Source: an uncultured Rhizobium sp. (GTDB lineage Bacteria > Pseudomonadota > Alphaproteobacteria > Rhizobiales > Rhizobiaceae). Taken from it: a DNA stretch of 32,397 nt. Shown here piece after piece: positions 15,705-24,735 of the stretch. The stretch is from assembly GCA_945952315.1 (NCBI GenBank), contig CAMFIE010000033.1, positions 1 to 32,397 on the forward strand, read 5' to 3'. How positions within the stretch are numbered: position 1 is the first letter of the stretch; every line of letters starts with the position of its first letter. The notes below the pieces were generated by a model that did no database searches, had not been told where the DNA came from, and saw only the letters and a program-made list of their open reading frames with translations. The position numbers and the translations under genes are program-made.

Positions 15705-16436
15705 ATGCAGTGGCAGGAAGAGGCAATCGTTCTGGGCGTGAAGCGGCACGGTGAAACCAGCGTGATCTGCGAGGTGATGACGCGGGCGCATGGTCGCCAC
15801 ATGGGCATGGTGCGCGGCGGACGCTCCCGCGCCATGCAGCCGGTGCTGCAGCCCGGCAATCTGGTTGACGTGACCTGGCGGGCGCGGCTGGATGAACATC
15901 TCGGTGAATTCCGGATTGAACCGCTCACCCAGCGCGCGGCCCGGCTGATGGAAAGTGCGACCGCGCTTTACGGCCTCCAGACCATGGCGGCGCTGTTGCG
16001 GCTGCTGCCGGAGCGGGATCCGCATCCGCACCTCTATGAGGCGCTGGATATCATCCTCGACCATCTCGACAATCCGGCCGATGCGGGCGAGCTTTTCATC
16101 CGCTTCGAGCTTGCGGTGCTGAATGATCTCGGCTTCGGGCTTGATCTCACCGAATGCGCGGCAACCGGCCAGCGCCATGATCTCGCCTTTGTCTCCCCGA
16201 AGTCGGGACGGGCCGTGAGCCGGGAAGCGGGCGAGCCCTGGGCGGAGAAGATGTTTCCCTTGCCCGGATTTCTGAGGGGGGAAGAGCGGGAGCGGGCGAC
16301 ACGCGAAAGCCTCACCGATGCCTTTCGGCTGACGGCGCATTTCCTCCACCGGCATGTCTATGATCCGCGCGGGCTCGCGATGCCGTCCTCCCGCGAAGGT
16401 TTCATGCAGGCGGCATTGAAGGCCTTCGAGGCCTGA
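15705..16436 (+). CDS. recO: DNA repair protein RecO
   Basis: A 243-residue recombination mediator of the RecFOR pathway, which loads RecA on SSB-coated single-strand gaps. The N-terminal OB-fold begins [19 protein letters not shown], and the helical C-terminal part includes [11 protein letters not shown] and [12 protein letters not shown]. The start at 15705 has GGAG 6 bases upstream. The frame continues upstream to 15648, but that extension is translated repeat sequence and was rejected. The expected zinc-binding cysteines of some RecO proteins are not evident, which is usual for this group. Its stop codon directly abuts the stop of the convergent MFS gene. Confidence 0.94.
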   Translation: MQWQEEAIVLGVKRHGETSVICEVMTRAHGRHMGMVRGGRSRAMQPVLQPGNLVDVTWRARLDEHLGEFRIEPLTQRAARLMESATALYGLQTMAALLRLLPERDPHPHLYEALDIILDHLDNPADAGELFIRFELAVLNDLGFGLDLTECAATGQRHDLAFVSPKSGRAVSREAGEPWAEKMFPLPGFLRGEERERATRESLTDAFRLTAHFLHRHVYDPRGLAMPSSREGFMQAALKAFEA

Positions 16437-17672
16437 TTATTCGGCAGGCACAAGGCCGGGTCGCTCCACCATCCGCTCTTCAATCGGCCAATGCACGAGC
16501 GCGGCAAAGACACCGAGGGCAACGCCCGTCCACCAGACAACGTCATAAGTGCCCATCCGGTCCCGCAGCACGCCACCCATCCACACACCGAGGAAGGAGC
16601 CGATCTGGTGCGAGAAGAACACCATGCCGCCCAGCAGGCCGAGATGGCGTGTGCCGAACATCACCGCAACCAGTCCATTGGTCGGCGGAACGGTGGAAAG
16701 CCACAGCAGGCCCATCACGGCGGCGAAGATCACCACGGTGAGCGGTGATTTCGGCAGAAGCACGAAGGTGGTGACGGCAACCGAACGGGCGAGATAGATG
16801 AAGGCGAGGATCTTGCGCTTCGGCATGCGGTTGCCGAGTGCGCCGACGATCAGCGATCCGGCAATGTTGAACAGGCCGATCAGCGCCATGGCCATGCCCG
16901 CATAGCGCACATCGATGCCCATATCGCCCAGATAGGCCGGGAAATGTGCGGTGATGAAGGCGACCTGATAGCCACAGACGAAGAAGCCCGCGACGAGCAG
17001 CAGATAGCTGCGATGGGTAAAGGCTTCCACCAGCGCCTCCCGCGCCGTCTGCTCGAAAGTCGGTGCACCGGGCCTGCCGGAACTGGCATTGCCGCGCAGC
17101 GCGGTCGCCAGCACCGGCACCAGAAGCATCATGCCGCTCATCACCACAAGCGCATCCTGCCAGCCGAAGCGGCGGATCAGTTCCACGCTGATCGGGGAAA
17201 ACAGGAACATGCCTGCCGAGCTTGCCGCCGTGCCGATTCCGAAGGCAAGGCTGCGCTGTTCCGGGGTCACATGCCGGGCAAAGGCCGAAAGGATGGTGCC
17301 GATGGAGGCCGCACCGATTGCCGTGCCAAGCAGGATGCCCGCGCCGATATGCAGCCAGATCGGGGCAGGGGCAATCGCCATGACCACGAGGCCCGATGCG
17401 TAGAGCAGGCCGGCAATGACCAGCACGCGCCCCGTGCCCCAGCGATCGGCAACCGCGCCGAAGATCGGCTGCGAGACACCCCAGCACAGATTTTGCAGCG
17501 CAATCGCCAGCCCGAAAGTGGAGCGATCCCAGCCGCGATCCTGAAGCAGGGGAAGCTGGAACAGACCAAGCGCCGAGCGTGGCCCGAAGACAAGCATGGT
17601 GATCAGCGAACCCGCGATGATGATGGTCCACGGAAAGGCGGGGCGCGCGGCGTTGGGCATTGGAGCATCCAT
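16437..17672 (-). CDS. MFS transporter (monocarboxylate/oxalate-formate-like)
   Basis: A 411-residue inner-membrane protein with about 12 hydrophobic segments. It carries the MFS loop 2-3 signature in GAVADRWGTGRVLV (about residues 71-84) and an equivalent loop in the second half (GALGNRMPKRKIL). Overall it resembles the YbfB/oxalate-formate antiporter branch of MFS carriers; the substrate cannot be inferred. The ATG at 17672 has a weak ribosome-binding site; an ATG four codons later (17660) is possible. The gene stands alone on the minus strand and its stop abuts that of recO, with no terminator between them. Confidence 0.85.
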   Translation of the reverse strand: MDAPMPNAARPAFPWTIIIAGSLITMLVFGPRSALGLFQLPLLQDRGWDRSTFGLAIALQNLCWGVSQPIFGAVADRWGTGRVLVIAGLLYASGLVVMAIAPAPIWLHIGAGILLGTAIGAASIGTILSAFARHVTPEQRSLAFGIGTAASSAGMFLFSPISVELIRRFGWQDALVVMSGMMLLVPVLATALRGNASSGRPGAPTFEQTAREALVEAFTHRSYLLLVAGFFVCGYQVAFITAHFPAYLGDMGIDVRYAGMAMALIGLFNIAGSLIVGALGNRMPKRKILAFIYLARSVAVTTFVLLPKSPLTVVIFAAVMGLLWLSTVPPTNGLVAVMFGTRHLGLLGGMVFFSHQIGSFLGVWMGGVLRDRMGTYDVVWWTGVALGVFAALVHWPIEERMVERPGLVPAE

Positions 17673-17707
17673 TCGAAACGATATGGATGTTCTCTATAAC
17701 TGTAGTT

Positions 17708-17734
17708 CATCAAATCAAACGAGATTTGTTGATG
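17708..17734. promoter_or_regulatory. Inverted repeat upstream of the MFS gene, possible operator
   Basis: CAAATC (17711-17716) and GATTTG (17723-17728) are exact inverted copies around six bases, in an AT-rich patch 39 bp upstream of the MFS start. Flanking CAT and GATG extend the symmetry imperfectly. This is the right place and size for a repressor site. Confidence 0.35.
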
Positions 17735-17771
17735 CACCTATCACCCGGACTGGAAGCGTCGGCCAAAGACG

Positions 17772-18620
17772 TTACCGCCGCTTCAGCGCCCAACCTTCCG
17801 GTCGCTCTGCCGTCACCTTTGCCGCATCCCCGATCCGCAACAGGCCTTCCCCGCGCGGCACGGCATTCCAGCCGAACAGCGGCCCGGGAACGCGGCGATC
17901 CGCAGACATGCGGATGCGGCCCATGGCAGCCATGGGCGAGGGGCCTTCACGCGACCCGGTCATCTGGTCCTGCGTGGTCATGATGCAGCGGGCGCAGGGC
18001 TTGACGAGGTCGAAACGGACAGAGCCGATATCGAGCGTGGCCCAGCGGTCTTCCGCCCATGCCTCGTCGCAGTCGAGCACGATATTCGGGCGGAAGCGCT
18101 CCATGCCCACCGTGCCTTCACCGTGTGCCTGCATGTCCGCATTGAGGGCGGCCAGCGAGCCGGTCGTGGTGATCAGAACCTGATAGCCATCCGCGAAGGT
18201 GACGGGCGCATCCTCGCCCGCCCATTCCCGAGAGGCGGTGCGGCGTGACAGGTCATCGAAGAACACCAGTTCCACCGTGCGCCCGAGCCAGCCGGAGAGT
18301 GTGGCGCTGGCCGAGGGATCACAGAGTGCGGCGCTGATGATCGATTTCCAGACGGACACATCCTTTCGCGTTCCGGCATTGGGATGCGAGACGAGGATCG
18401 AGCCCTTGCCCTCTATCGACAGCCGGTAGAAATCCCCCTCTGGCAGCACGATCAGCTGCGCCAGTTCCGGCATTTCGCGCTGGGTGATGAACTGCCCGTC
18501 CGGGGCGACCAGCAGCAGGCGGCGATCTCCGGGAAGGCCGAAGGCATCCACGGCGCTTTCGGTGAGCGCGATGCCACGGCCGCTTTTCAGCGGGTAGATG
18601 GCGAGGGCGGCGATCTTCAT
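17772..18620 (-). CDS. MOSC-domain molybdenum-cofactor sulfurase-like protein (YcbX/mARC type)
   Basis: A 282-residue protein with an N-terminal MOSC beta-barrel domain (about residues 1-110, starting MKIAALAIYPLKSGRG) and a MOSC domain (about 120-280). Conserved Cys209 in VKPCARCIMTT is the expected molybdenum ligand of the YcbX/mARC family. These enzymes reduce N-hydroxylated compounds. The C-terminal 2Fe-2S ferredoxin domain of E. coli YcbX is missing, so an external electron donor would be needed, as for mARC. It follows the HD gene by 12 bp and is probably in the same operon. Confidence 0.88.
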   Translation of the reverse strand: MKIAALAIYPLKSGRGIALTESAVDAFGLPGDRRLLLVAPDGQFITQREMPELAQLIVLPEGDFYRLSIEGKGSILVSHPNAGTRKDVSVWKSIISAALCDPSASATLSGWLGRTVELVFFDDLSRRTASREWAGEDAPVTFADGYQVLITTTGSLAALNADMQAHGEGTVGMERFRPNIVLDCDEAWAEDRWATLDIGSVRFDLVKPCARCIMTTQDQMTGSREGPSPMAAMGRIRMSADRRVPGPLFGWNAVPRGEGLLRIGDAAKVTAERPEGWALKRR

Positions 18621-18632
18621 CAGGCAGTCCTT

Positions 18633-19295
18633 TCAGATTTCCTCGAGCAACTGGTCGAGCACGGATTGCAGCCGCTCGTGGCGCTCACGGGCAAGGCGGG
18701 CACCGGCTGCGGTCTTGAAGCCCTCGGCGAGCTTGAAGAGCTTTGCCGGAAAATGATCAATGGCGAAAGCCCGGTCATCGAGCGGCCGTGACTTGGCCAG
18801 CGGATCGGTCACGTCATAGAGCGCCGATCCCATCCGCCCGGCGATGTAGAAACAGCGCGCCGCACCGACCATGCCGATCGCATCCAGCCGGTCGGCATCC
18901 TGCAGGATCCTCGCCTCCAGCGTTTGCGGTTCGATATTGGCCGAAAAGCTGTGGGTCAGTACTGCATGCGCAACCGCCGTGCAGTCCTCCGCACTCCAGC
19001 CGAGAGCGCCGAGTATCTCGGACGCCTTGTCGGCCGCAAGCCGCGAGGCCCGAGACCGCAGCGGCGAATTCTTCTCTACCGAAACGCAATCATGCAAAAG
19101 CACGGCGGCCGCAAGCAGGCGCGCATCCCCACCTTCTTCCGCCTGGATGCGAAAGGCATTGCGGAAAACCCGGAGGATATGGGCCGGGTCATGCGCGCCG
19201 TCACCTGCCGCGGTCGCATGCGGCAAGAGTTGCCGCGCGAGCGCCTGATGCGGATGAAAGGCGTCCACCAGCGTTTCAGGAATTTCGGTACTCAT
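18633..19295 (-). CDS. HD-domain phosphohydrolase (YedJ-like)
   Basis: A 220-residue HD superfamily protein. Metal-binding residues are visible as His39 (in DPAHILRV), His68-Asp69 (in LLHDCV) and Asp133 (in LQDADRLDAIG), the order expected for an active hydrolase. The family includes E. coli YedJ; the substrate is unknown. The start MSTEIPE at 19295 has AGGAAT upstream, and a 43-residue in-frame extension is not conserved in character. It lies immediately upstream of the MOSC gene, so they probably share a transcript. Confidence 0.85.
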   Translation of the reverse strand: MSTEIPETLVDAFHPHQALARQLLPHATAAGDGAHDPAHILRVFRNAFRIQAEEGGDARLLAAAVLLHDCVSVEKNSPLRSRASRLAADKASEILGALGWSAEDCTAVAHAVLTHSFSANIEPQTLEARILQDADRLDAIGMVGAARCFYIAGRMGSALYDVTDPLAKSRPLDDRAFAIDHFPAKLFKLAEGFKTAAGARLARERHERLQSVLDQLLEEI

Positions 19296-19567
19296 GCGGG
19301 GGCATTCCTGTTGATCGAAGCGGCACGATAGTGACCGGTGAGCGGAAGGCAAAGCGGTTTTTCCGATTCCGCCACAAGCACTTCCGCCCGGAAGATGATT
19401 CTCGACCGGAACTTTAACCGGCAAGGATTTGCGCTTTGAAAGGTTGTGACCGAAAGCGGCGGATGAGGCGTCGTCTGCGTCATGTCGCCTCTTGCAATCG
19501 CCCGCAAAACTTCCTAACTCAGGCTAACCGGCACGGCCTGGAGACGCAGCCGGTTTTGTTTTATCCC
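19296..19567. other. Divergent region between the HD gene and nadA
   Basis: Together with the palindrome at 19568-19592, this is a 321-bp stretch without a gene. It contains promoter sequences for two divergent units that I cannot place with confidence. A short CCGG-N8-CCGG symmetry lies at about 19410-19425. Open frames are shadows. Confidence 0.4.
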
Positions 19568-19592
19568 TATTATGCTCAATATGAGCATAATA
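19568..19592. promoter_or_regulatory. Perfect 25-bp palindrome, predicted NadQ operator of nadABC
   Basis: Arms TATTATGCTCA (19568-19578) and TGAGCATAATA (19582-19592) are exact inverted copies separated by ATA. The site lies 24 bp upstream of nadA and overlaps a CATAAT that could serve as a -10 element. NadQ, a Nudix-related repressor of nadABC in Rhizobiales, is encoded just downstream at 23250-24206. Assigning this site to NadQ follows from that established pairing; I did not compare it with a published motif. Confidence 0.82.
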
Positions 19593-19616
19593 ACCCGAAC
19601 GAAGGGAGAAGGCCGG

Positions 19617-20678
19617 ATGGCGCAGGCAGCAAAAGCAATTGGCACAGCCGCGGCAGCAGAGCGTTTCGGCATTCTGGAGCGGCCGGACCTTGCCTTCACC
19701 CCCGCCGTCGCCCGCGAAACCGCGCCGCTTTACGAGCGGGTGAAGCACTTCATCCCGGAGATCGAATGGCCGGCCTATGCGCCTTATGTGCACGCGATCA
19801 ACCGGCTGAAGAAGGAGCGCAACGCCGTCATCCTCGCCCACAATTACCAGACGCCGGATGTGTTTCACTGCGTGGCCGATATCCGTGGCAATTCGCTGCA
19901 GCTGGCGCGCGATGCCACGCGGGTGGATGCCGAGGTGATCATCCAGTGCGGCGTGCATTTCATGGCCGAGACCTCGAAATTGCTCAATCCGGAAAAGACG
20001 GTGCTGATCCCGGACGGTCGCGCGGGCTGCTCGCTGTCCGAATCGATCACCGGCGCGGATGTCCGGGCGCTCAAGGCGCGCTATCCGGGCGTGCCGGTCG
20101 TCACCTATGTGAACACGTCGGCCGACGTGAAGGCGGAAACCGATATCTGCTGCACCTCCGCCAATGCGGTGGATGTGGTCGAAAGCCTCGAGAGCGATAC
20201 GGTGCTGTGCATTCCGGATGAATATCTGGCGCTCAATGTGGCCAAGAAGACCAACAAGAAAATCCTCACCTGGGCAGGCCATTGCGAGGTGCACGAGCGC
20301 TTTACCGCCGATGAGCTTACCGCCTATCGCGAGGCCGATCCGGAAATCGAGATCGTCGCCCATCCGGAATGCCACCCGAATGTGCTGGCGGTGTCGGATT
20401 ATTCCGGCTCCACCTCGGGCATGATCGACTATGTGAAGACGCGACGCCCGAAGAAGGTGCTGCTCGTCACCGAATGCTCGATGGCCTCCAATATCGAGCA
20501 GGAGGCAAAGGGCGTGGAATTCATCAAGCCCTGCAATCTCTGCCCGCACATGAAGCGCATCACGCTGCCGAAAATCCTGGACAGCCTGCTGTTCATGACC
20601 GAGGAAGTCACCGTCGATCCGGCGATTGCCGCCCGCGCGCGTCTCGCTGTCGAGCGCATGGTCAATCTCCGCAAATAG
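19617..20678 (+). CDS. nadA: Quinolinate synthase A
   Basis: A 353-residue iron-sulfur enzyme that condenses iminoaspartate with dihydroxyacetone phosphate to quinolinate, the second step of de novo NAD synthesis. Likely 4Fe-4S ligands are Cys111 ([11 protein letters not shown]), Cys178 or Cys179 (ICCTSANA) and Cys309 (CNLCPHMK). Substrate-binding motifs [11 protein letters not shown] and HPECHPNV are present. The start MAQAAK has GGGAGAAGG just upstream. A longer frame from 19572 would start inside the operator palindrome and was rejected. It is the first gene of nadABC. Confidence 0.96.
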   Translation: MAQAAKAIGTAAAAERFGILERPDLAFTPAVARETAPLYERVKHFIPEIEWPAYAPYVHAINRLKKERNAVILAHNYQTPDVFHCVADIRGNSLQLARDATRVDAEVIIQCGVHFMAETSKLLNPEKTVLIPDGRAGCSLSESITGADVRALKARYPGVPVVTYVNTSADVKAETDICCTSANAVDVVESLESDTVLCIPDEYLALNVAKKTNKKILTWAGHCEVHERFTADELTAYREADPEIEIVAHPECHPNVLAVSDYSGSTSGMIDYVKTRRPKKVLLVTECSMASNIEQEAKGVEFIKPCNLCPHMKRITLPKILDSLLFMTEEVTVDPAIAARARLAVERMVNLRK

Positions 20679-20721
20679 GCAGCCCGCCTGAAACTCAGCC
20701 AACCTGCCAGGGGAGGGCAAT

Positions 20722-22326
20722 ATGCTGGTCGATCATTTCCGTCCGCAAAGCTTCAACGGCATCGATGACATCGTGGTCGTCGGTGGCGGGCTTGCCGGTC
20801 TTTTCTGCGCGCTGAAGCTGGCCCCGCGTCCGGTGACGGTGCTGACCGCCGCGCCCATCGGGCAGGGCTCCTCGTCAGCATGGGCGCAGGGCGGCATCGC
20901 AGCCGCGATGAGCACCGAGGACACGTTCGGCAAGCATCTCGCCGATACGCTTTCCGCCGGGGCAGGGATCGTCGATACCAAGATGGCGAAGCTGATGGTG
21001 GAGGAGGGTCCGGACCGGATTCTCGATCTCCTCTCCTATGGCGTGCCTTTCGACCGCGATCTGGAAGGTCATCTGATGCTCTCGCGCGAAGCGGCCCATT
21101 CCGAGCGGCGGATCGTGCGGGTGAAAGGCGATACGGCAGGCAAGGCGATCATGGAGGCGCTGATTGCAGCCGTGCGCAACACGCCGTCGATCCGCATCAT
21201 GGAAGGCCATGTGGTCGAGGAAATCCTCACCGAAGGCCGCTTCGTCACCGGCGTCATCTCGCGACCGGATGGTGGCCGCTCGAAAAAGCGGGTGGCCTTT
21301 GCCGCCCGCGCCATCGTGCTTTCTTCCGGCGGTATCGGCCATCTCTATGCGGTCACAACCAATCCTGTGCAGGCGCAAGGGGCAGGGCTCGGCATGGCCG
21401 CGCGCGCGGGCGCGCTGATCGCGGATGCGGAATTCGTGCAGTTCCACCCGACGGCACTGGCCGTCGCGAAAGACCCGGCGCCGCTTGCAACCGAGGCGTT
21501 GCGCGGCGAAGGGGCCGTGCTCGTCAATTCCGCCGGGCATCGTTTCATGACGGATCTGCACAAGGATGCCGAGCTTGCGCCTCGGGATATCGTGGCGCGC
21601 GGCGTTTTCGCCGAAGTGCAGGCCGGGCGCGGTGCGTTTCTGGATTGCCGCACAGCAATCGGCGCGCATTTTGCCGATGCCTTCCCGACCGTTCATGCCG
21701 CCTGCCTCGCGGCGGGCATCGATCCGGTAAAGGACCTGATCCCCGTCGTCCCCGCCGCCCATTACCACATGGGCGGGGTACTCACCGATGCGGATGGCCG
21801 CACCTCCATCGACGGGCTTTGGGCCGCGGGTGAGGTTGCTTCGACCGGTGTTCACGGTGCAAACCGGCTGGCGTCGAATTCGCTGCTTGAGGCCGTGGTC
21901 TTTGCAGGCCGCATCGCCGACAGCATCAAGGGCATGTTGCCGGAATCGCGCCTGCATCAATGGGCCGGACAGGCGGGCGAGAATGACGATCTCTATACCG
22001 AGGCCGACAGCCCGGCGATGGGCGAGCTTCGCCGGCTGATGTATGCGCATGCGGGCGTGATCCGCAATCGCGAGGGCTTGGCAACGCTGATTTCCGCCAT
22101 CCGGATGATGGAGACGGACAATGGCCGCGTGCGTTTCGGCAATATCCTGGCGAGCGCCAAGCTGATCGCCACCGCCGCCTGGCAACGGCTGGAAAGCCGG
22201 GGCGGGCATTTCCGCGCCGATTATCCGCATGCGGAGGAAAACTTCCGGCACCGCACCTATACGAGCCTTGCCGAAGCCGACCGCATCGCTGCCGAAGTGA
22301 CGCTTTCGGAAACAGTTTCTGCCTGA
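20722..22326 (+). CDS. nadB: L-aspartate oxidase
   Basis: A 534-residue FAD enzyme that oxidises L-aspartate to iminoaspartate, which NadA uses directly. The FAD dinucleotide-binding motif [16 protein letters not shown] is at about residues 18-33. The QGGIAAAM block, the HPTALAV segment and the [20 protein letters not shown] motif (near residue 375) are typical of the succinate dehydrogenase/fumarate reductase superfamily branch containing NadB. GGGGAGGG precedes the ATG. Its stop overlaps an ATG in the nadC frame (TGATG). Confidence 0.96.
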   Translation: MLVDHFRPQSFNGIDDIVVVGGGLAGLFCALKLAPRPVTVLTAAPIGQGSSSAWAQGGIAAAMSTEDTFGKHLADTLSAGAGIVDTKMAKLMVEEGPDRILDLLSYGVPFDRDLEGHLMLSREAAHSERRIVRVKGDTAGKAIMEALIAAVRNTPSIRIMEGHVVEEILTEGRFVTGVISRPDGGRSKKRVAFAARAIVLSSGGIGHLYAVTTNPVQAQGAGLGMAARAGALIADAEFVQFHPTALAVAKDPAPLATEALRGEGAVLVNSAGHRFMTDLHKDAELAPRDIVARGVFAEVQAGRGAFLDCRTAIGAHFADAFPTVHAACLAAGIDPVKDLIPVVPAAHYHMGGVLTDADGRTSIDGLWAAGEVASTGVHGANRLASNSLLEAVVFAGRIADSIKGMLPESRLHQWAGQAGENDDLYTEADSPAMGELRRLMYAHAGVIRNREGLATLISAIRMMETDNGRVRFGNILASAKLIATAAWQRLESRGGHFRADYPHAEENFRHRTYTSLAEADRIAAEVTLSETVSA

Positions 22327-22343
22327 TGACAACGAGGTCTGCC

Positions 22344-23249
22344 ATGACGGATGCCTTCCTGCCCGTGCTTCCCGCGCTGCTGATCGAGGAGCAGGTGAAG
22401 CTTGCGCTTCTTGAGGATCTCGGGCGTGCGGGGGATATCACCACGCAGGCGACCATCGGGCGCGGCCGGACCGCGCGCGCGCGGCTCAACGCACGGGAGG
22501 AGGGGATTCTCGCGGGTCTCGACTTCGCCCGCACCGCCTTCCGGCTGATCGATCCCGCGTTGCGGTTCGAAACCACGCTTCACGACGGCGAGCGGCTGCA
22601 CCCCGGCATGGATGTGGCGATCATTTCCGGCCCGGCACAGGGTCTGTTGTCGGCCGAGCGGGTGGCGCTGAATTTCCTGATGCATCTGACCGGTATTGCC
22701 ACCTACACAGCCCGGTTTGCCGCCGAAATCGCCCACACGTCAGCGCGGATCGCCTGCACCCGCAAGACGCTCCCCGGGCTTCGCGCGGCGGAAAAATATG
22801 CGGTGCGCGTGGGCGGCGGCTCCAGCCATCGCTTCGGCCTCGATGATGCAATCCTGATCAAGGACAATCACATTGCCGTTGCAGGCGGTGTCGGCCCCGC
22901 CATCCGCTCGGCCCGCGCCTTTGCCGGGCATCTCGTCAAGATCGAGGTGGAAGTGACCACGCTTGACGAACTGCACGAGGCGCTTGCCGCCGGTCCCGAT
23001 GTGATCCTGCTCGACAATATGGGGCCGGATCATCTCGCGCGCGCCGTCGAGATCAACCGCGACCGGAGCGGTCTTTCACCGGATGCCTATCCGGGAAACC
23101 GCCAGCGCATCCAGCTTGAAGCCTCCGGCAATGTTTCGCTGAAAACGGTGCGTGCGATTGCGGAAACCGGCGTCGATTACATTTCCACCTCGAAGATCAC
23201 CATGGCGGCCCCGACGCTCGATCTCGGGCTGGATGTGGTGGTGGAATAG
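22344..23249 (+). CDS. nadC: Nicotinate-nucleotide pyrophosphorylase (carboxylating)
   Basis: A 301-residue quinolinate phosphoribosyltransferase that makes nicotinate mononucleotide from quinolinate and PRPP. Visible motifs are [13 protein letters not shown] near the N-terminus, [10 protein letters not shown], and [20 protein letters not shown] (about residues 152-171). The start MTDAFLPV was chosen because GAGG lies 6 bases upstream. The alternative ATG at 22326 overlaps the nadB stop and would add six residues. The TAG stop is immediately followed by the stop of the convergent nadQ. Confidence 0.94.
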   Translation: MTDAFLPVLPALLIEEQVKLALLEDLGRAGDITTQATIGRGRTARARLNAREEGILAGLDFARTAFRLIDPALRFETTLHDGERLHPGMDVAIISGPAQGLLSAERVALNFLMHLTGIATYTARFAAEIAHTSARIACTRKTLPGLRAAEKYAVRVGGGSSHRFGLDDAILIKDNHIAVAGGVGPAIRSARAFAGHLVKIEVEVTTLDELHEALAAGPDVILLDNMGPDHLARAVEINRDRSGLSPDAYPGNRQRIQLEASGNVSLKTVRAIAETGVDYISTSKITMAAPTLDLGLDVVVE

Positions 23250-24206
23250 CTATCGTCCGCGGGTTTTCAGGCCCGGTTGCGGTCGTTCCTCCAGCACCTG
23301 ATGGCGGAAGCGGAAGAGGGCGGCGGGACGGCCGCCGGTTGCCGACGACGTGCCGCCCGACGGCTCCACCAGCTCGGCGGCTTCCACCAGACGGCGGAAA
23401 TTCTGCTTGTGCAGATGCCGCCCGGAAATCGCCTCCACTGTTGCCTGCAGATCGGTCAGCGTGAATTCCGGCGGCATGAGCTCGAAGATCACCGGACGGT
23501 ATTTGATCTTGCCGCGGAGCCGGGCAATCGCGGTTGCGAGAATGCGGCGGTGATCATGCCGCATCGGCAGGCCAAGCGGCTGGGACAGTCCGGTTTCACC
23601 GACGCGGCCATCGGCGACAGCCTCTTCGACAATTCCGGATTCGTAGAGCAGCTCATAGCGTTCCAGCACGCGCTCCTCGTCGAAGGGGAAGTCGCTTGCG
23701 CCGAAGGCGCGCTTCAACCGCGCCAGCCGCGAGGGAAGCGAAGAGGCAAGCGCGGGTTCCGGCTCTTTCGCCCAGCGTTCGAGCGCGGGCAGGATCACCT
23801 GATCGATGATCGGCGGCCTGCCGCTGCGCCAGTCTTCCCACGGAAAGAAGCGATACCAGTCGCGCCAGCTTGCGCCGTCCAGCGCCTGTTCACGCTCCAG
23901 CCGGGTGAGCGCCAGATAGCCGACAGACACCACATGCAGGCCCTGATCACCCGGCAGGCGGTGACGGCCCCGGTCACCGAAGGTGTAAAGCTGCTCCACA
24001 TAGCCCATATGCAGCGCAGTCTGCGCTTCCACGGTTTCGCGCAGCGACATGTCCATGGTGCGGTGCCGGGCGGGATCGAAGGGGCCGAAGGGCAGGGCCG
24101 GGCGCATGCCCTTTTCCTCCACAACGAGAATGCGCGGCTCCAGTTGCGCGACCGAAACCACGGCGGCATTGAGCCCGATCTCGATACCCGCCTTGCTTTC
24201 AGGCAT
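23250..24206 (-). CDS. nadQ: NAD biosynthesis regulator NadQ (COG4111-type)
   Basis: A 318-residue protein with a Nudix-like N-terminal part lacking a proper Nudix box (the region around SLRETVEAQTALHMGYVEQL is degenerate). A C-terminal winged-helix segment includes FELMPPEFTLTDLQATVEAI and then RHLHKQNFRRLVE. This architecture matches the NrtR-related NadQ family, which represses nadABC in Rhizobiales. Location next to nadABC and the palindrome before nadA support the assignment. The start MPESKAG at 24206 lies within the end of the phosphatase-like gene (8-bp overlap), suggesting translational coupling; longer in-frame starts run deeper into that gene. Confidence 0.85.
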   Translation of the reverse strand: MPESKAGIEIGLNAAVVSVAQLEPRILVVEEKGMRPALPFGPFDPARHRTMDMSLRETVEAQTALHMGYVEQLYTFGDRGRHRLPGDQGLHVVSVGYLALTRLEREQALDGASWRDWYRFFPWEDWRSGRPPIIDQVILPALERWAKEPEPALASSLPSRLARLKRAFGASDFPFDEERVLERYELLYESGIVEEAVADGRVGETGLSQPLGLPMRHDHRRILATAIARLRGKIKYRPVIFELMPPEFTLTDLQATVEAISGRHLHKQNFRRLVEAAELVEPSGGTSSATGGRPAALFRFRHQVLEERPQPGLKTRGR

Positions 24207-24735
24207 CGGTGGAACCCGGCTTGTAGAGCGGCAGAACGAAGGGGGCATTGCCATCCGCATCAGCCCCGCGGCCAAGCGCCTTCACCGCAGCGACAAGGCG
24301 GCCGTTCCGCCCGAGCATGGCATCACCGATCTCGACCAGCCGGGCATTGGGCGTGGCGAAGGGCGAGGCCGCCCTCAATCTCAAGGCCAGATGGTCATCC
24401 TCTTCTTCCGGATGGATGGTGAGCGACGTGATGAGTGCCGCGGCAGGCGAACGGGAAACCCCCATCCAGCAATGGATGAGAAGGGGTGCCGAGCGGTTCC
24501 AGCTCTTTGCAAAGTCGATGATCGCCGCCACATGCGCTTCCGCCGGTGCGACCAGATCCCCCGTTCCGGCAAAGGCGATGTCATTCATGCCGAGCAGCAG
24601 GTGTCGCTCCTTCGCGATCACGCCGGGCCGGTGAAAATCCTGCCCCGGTCCCATCAGGCTCACCATTTCGGTGGCCCCATGGCGCACGGCCATTTCGGCA
24701 ATCCGGGCAAGGGGGGAAACGATGATGGCGCTCAT
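24199..24735 (-). CDS. Tyrosine-phosphatase-like protein
   Basis: A 178-residue protein with the cysteine phosphatase signature HCWMGVSRSPAA: nucleophile Cys89 and phosphate-binding Arg95 (C-x5-R followed by S). Asp52 in GMNDIAF could be the general acid. This places it in the dual-specificity/tyrosine phosphatase superfamily; the substrate is unknown and could be a small metabolite. It overlaps the upstream HD gene by four bases (ATGA) and nadQ by eight, so all are co-translated. Confidence 0.85.
   Translation of the reverse strand: MSAIIVSPLARIAEMAVRHGATEMVSLMGPGQDFHRPGVIAKERHLLLGMNDIAFAGTGDLVAPAEAHVAAIIDFAKSWNRSAPLLIHCWMGVSRSPAAALITSLTIHPEEEDDHLALRLRAASPFATPNARLVEIGDAMLGRNGRLVAAVKALGRGADADGNAPFVLPLYKPGSTDA

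Noticed and set aside
20875-22332. 485-residue minus-strand open frame over nadB
   Set aside because: Antisense shadow of nadB; no motif or ribosome-binding site.
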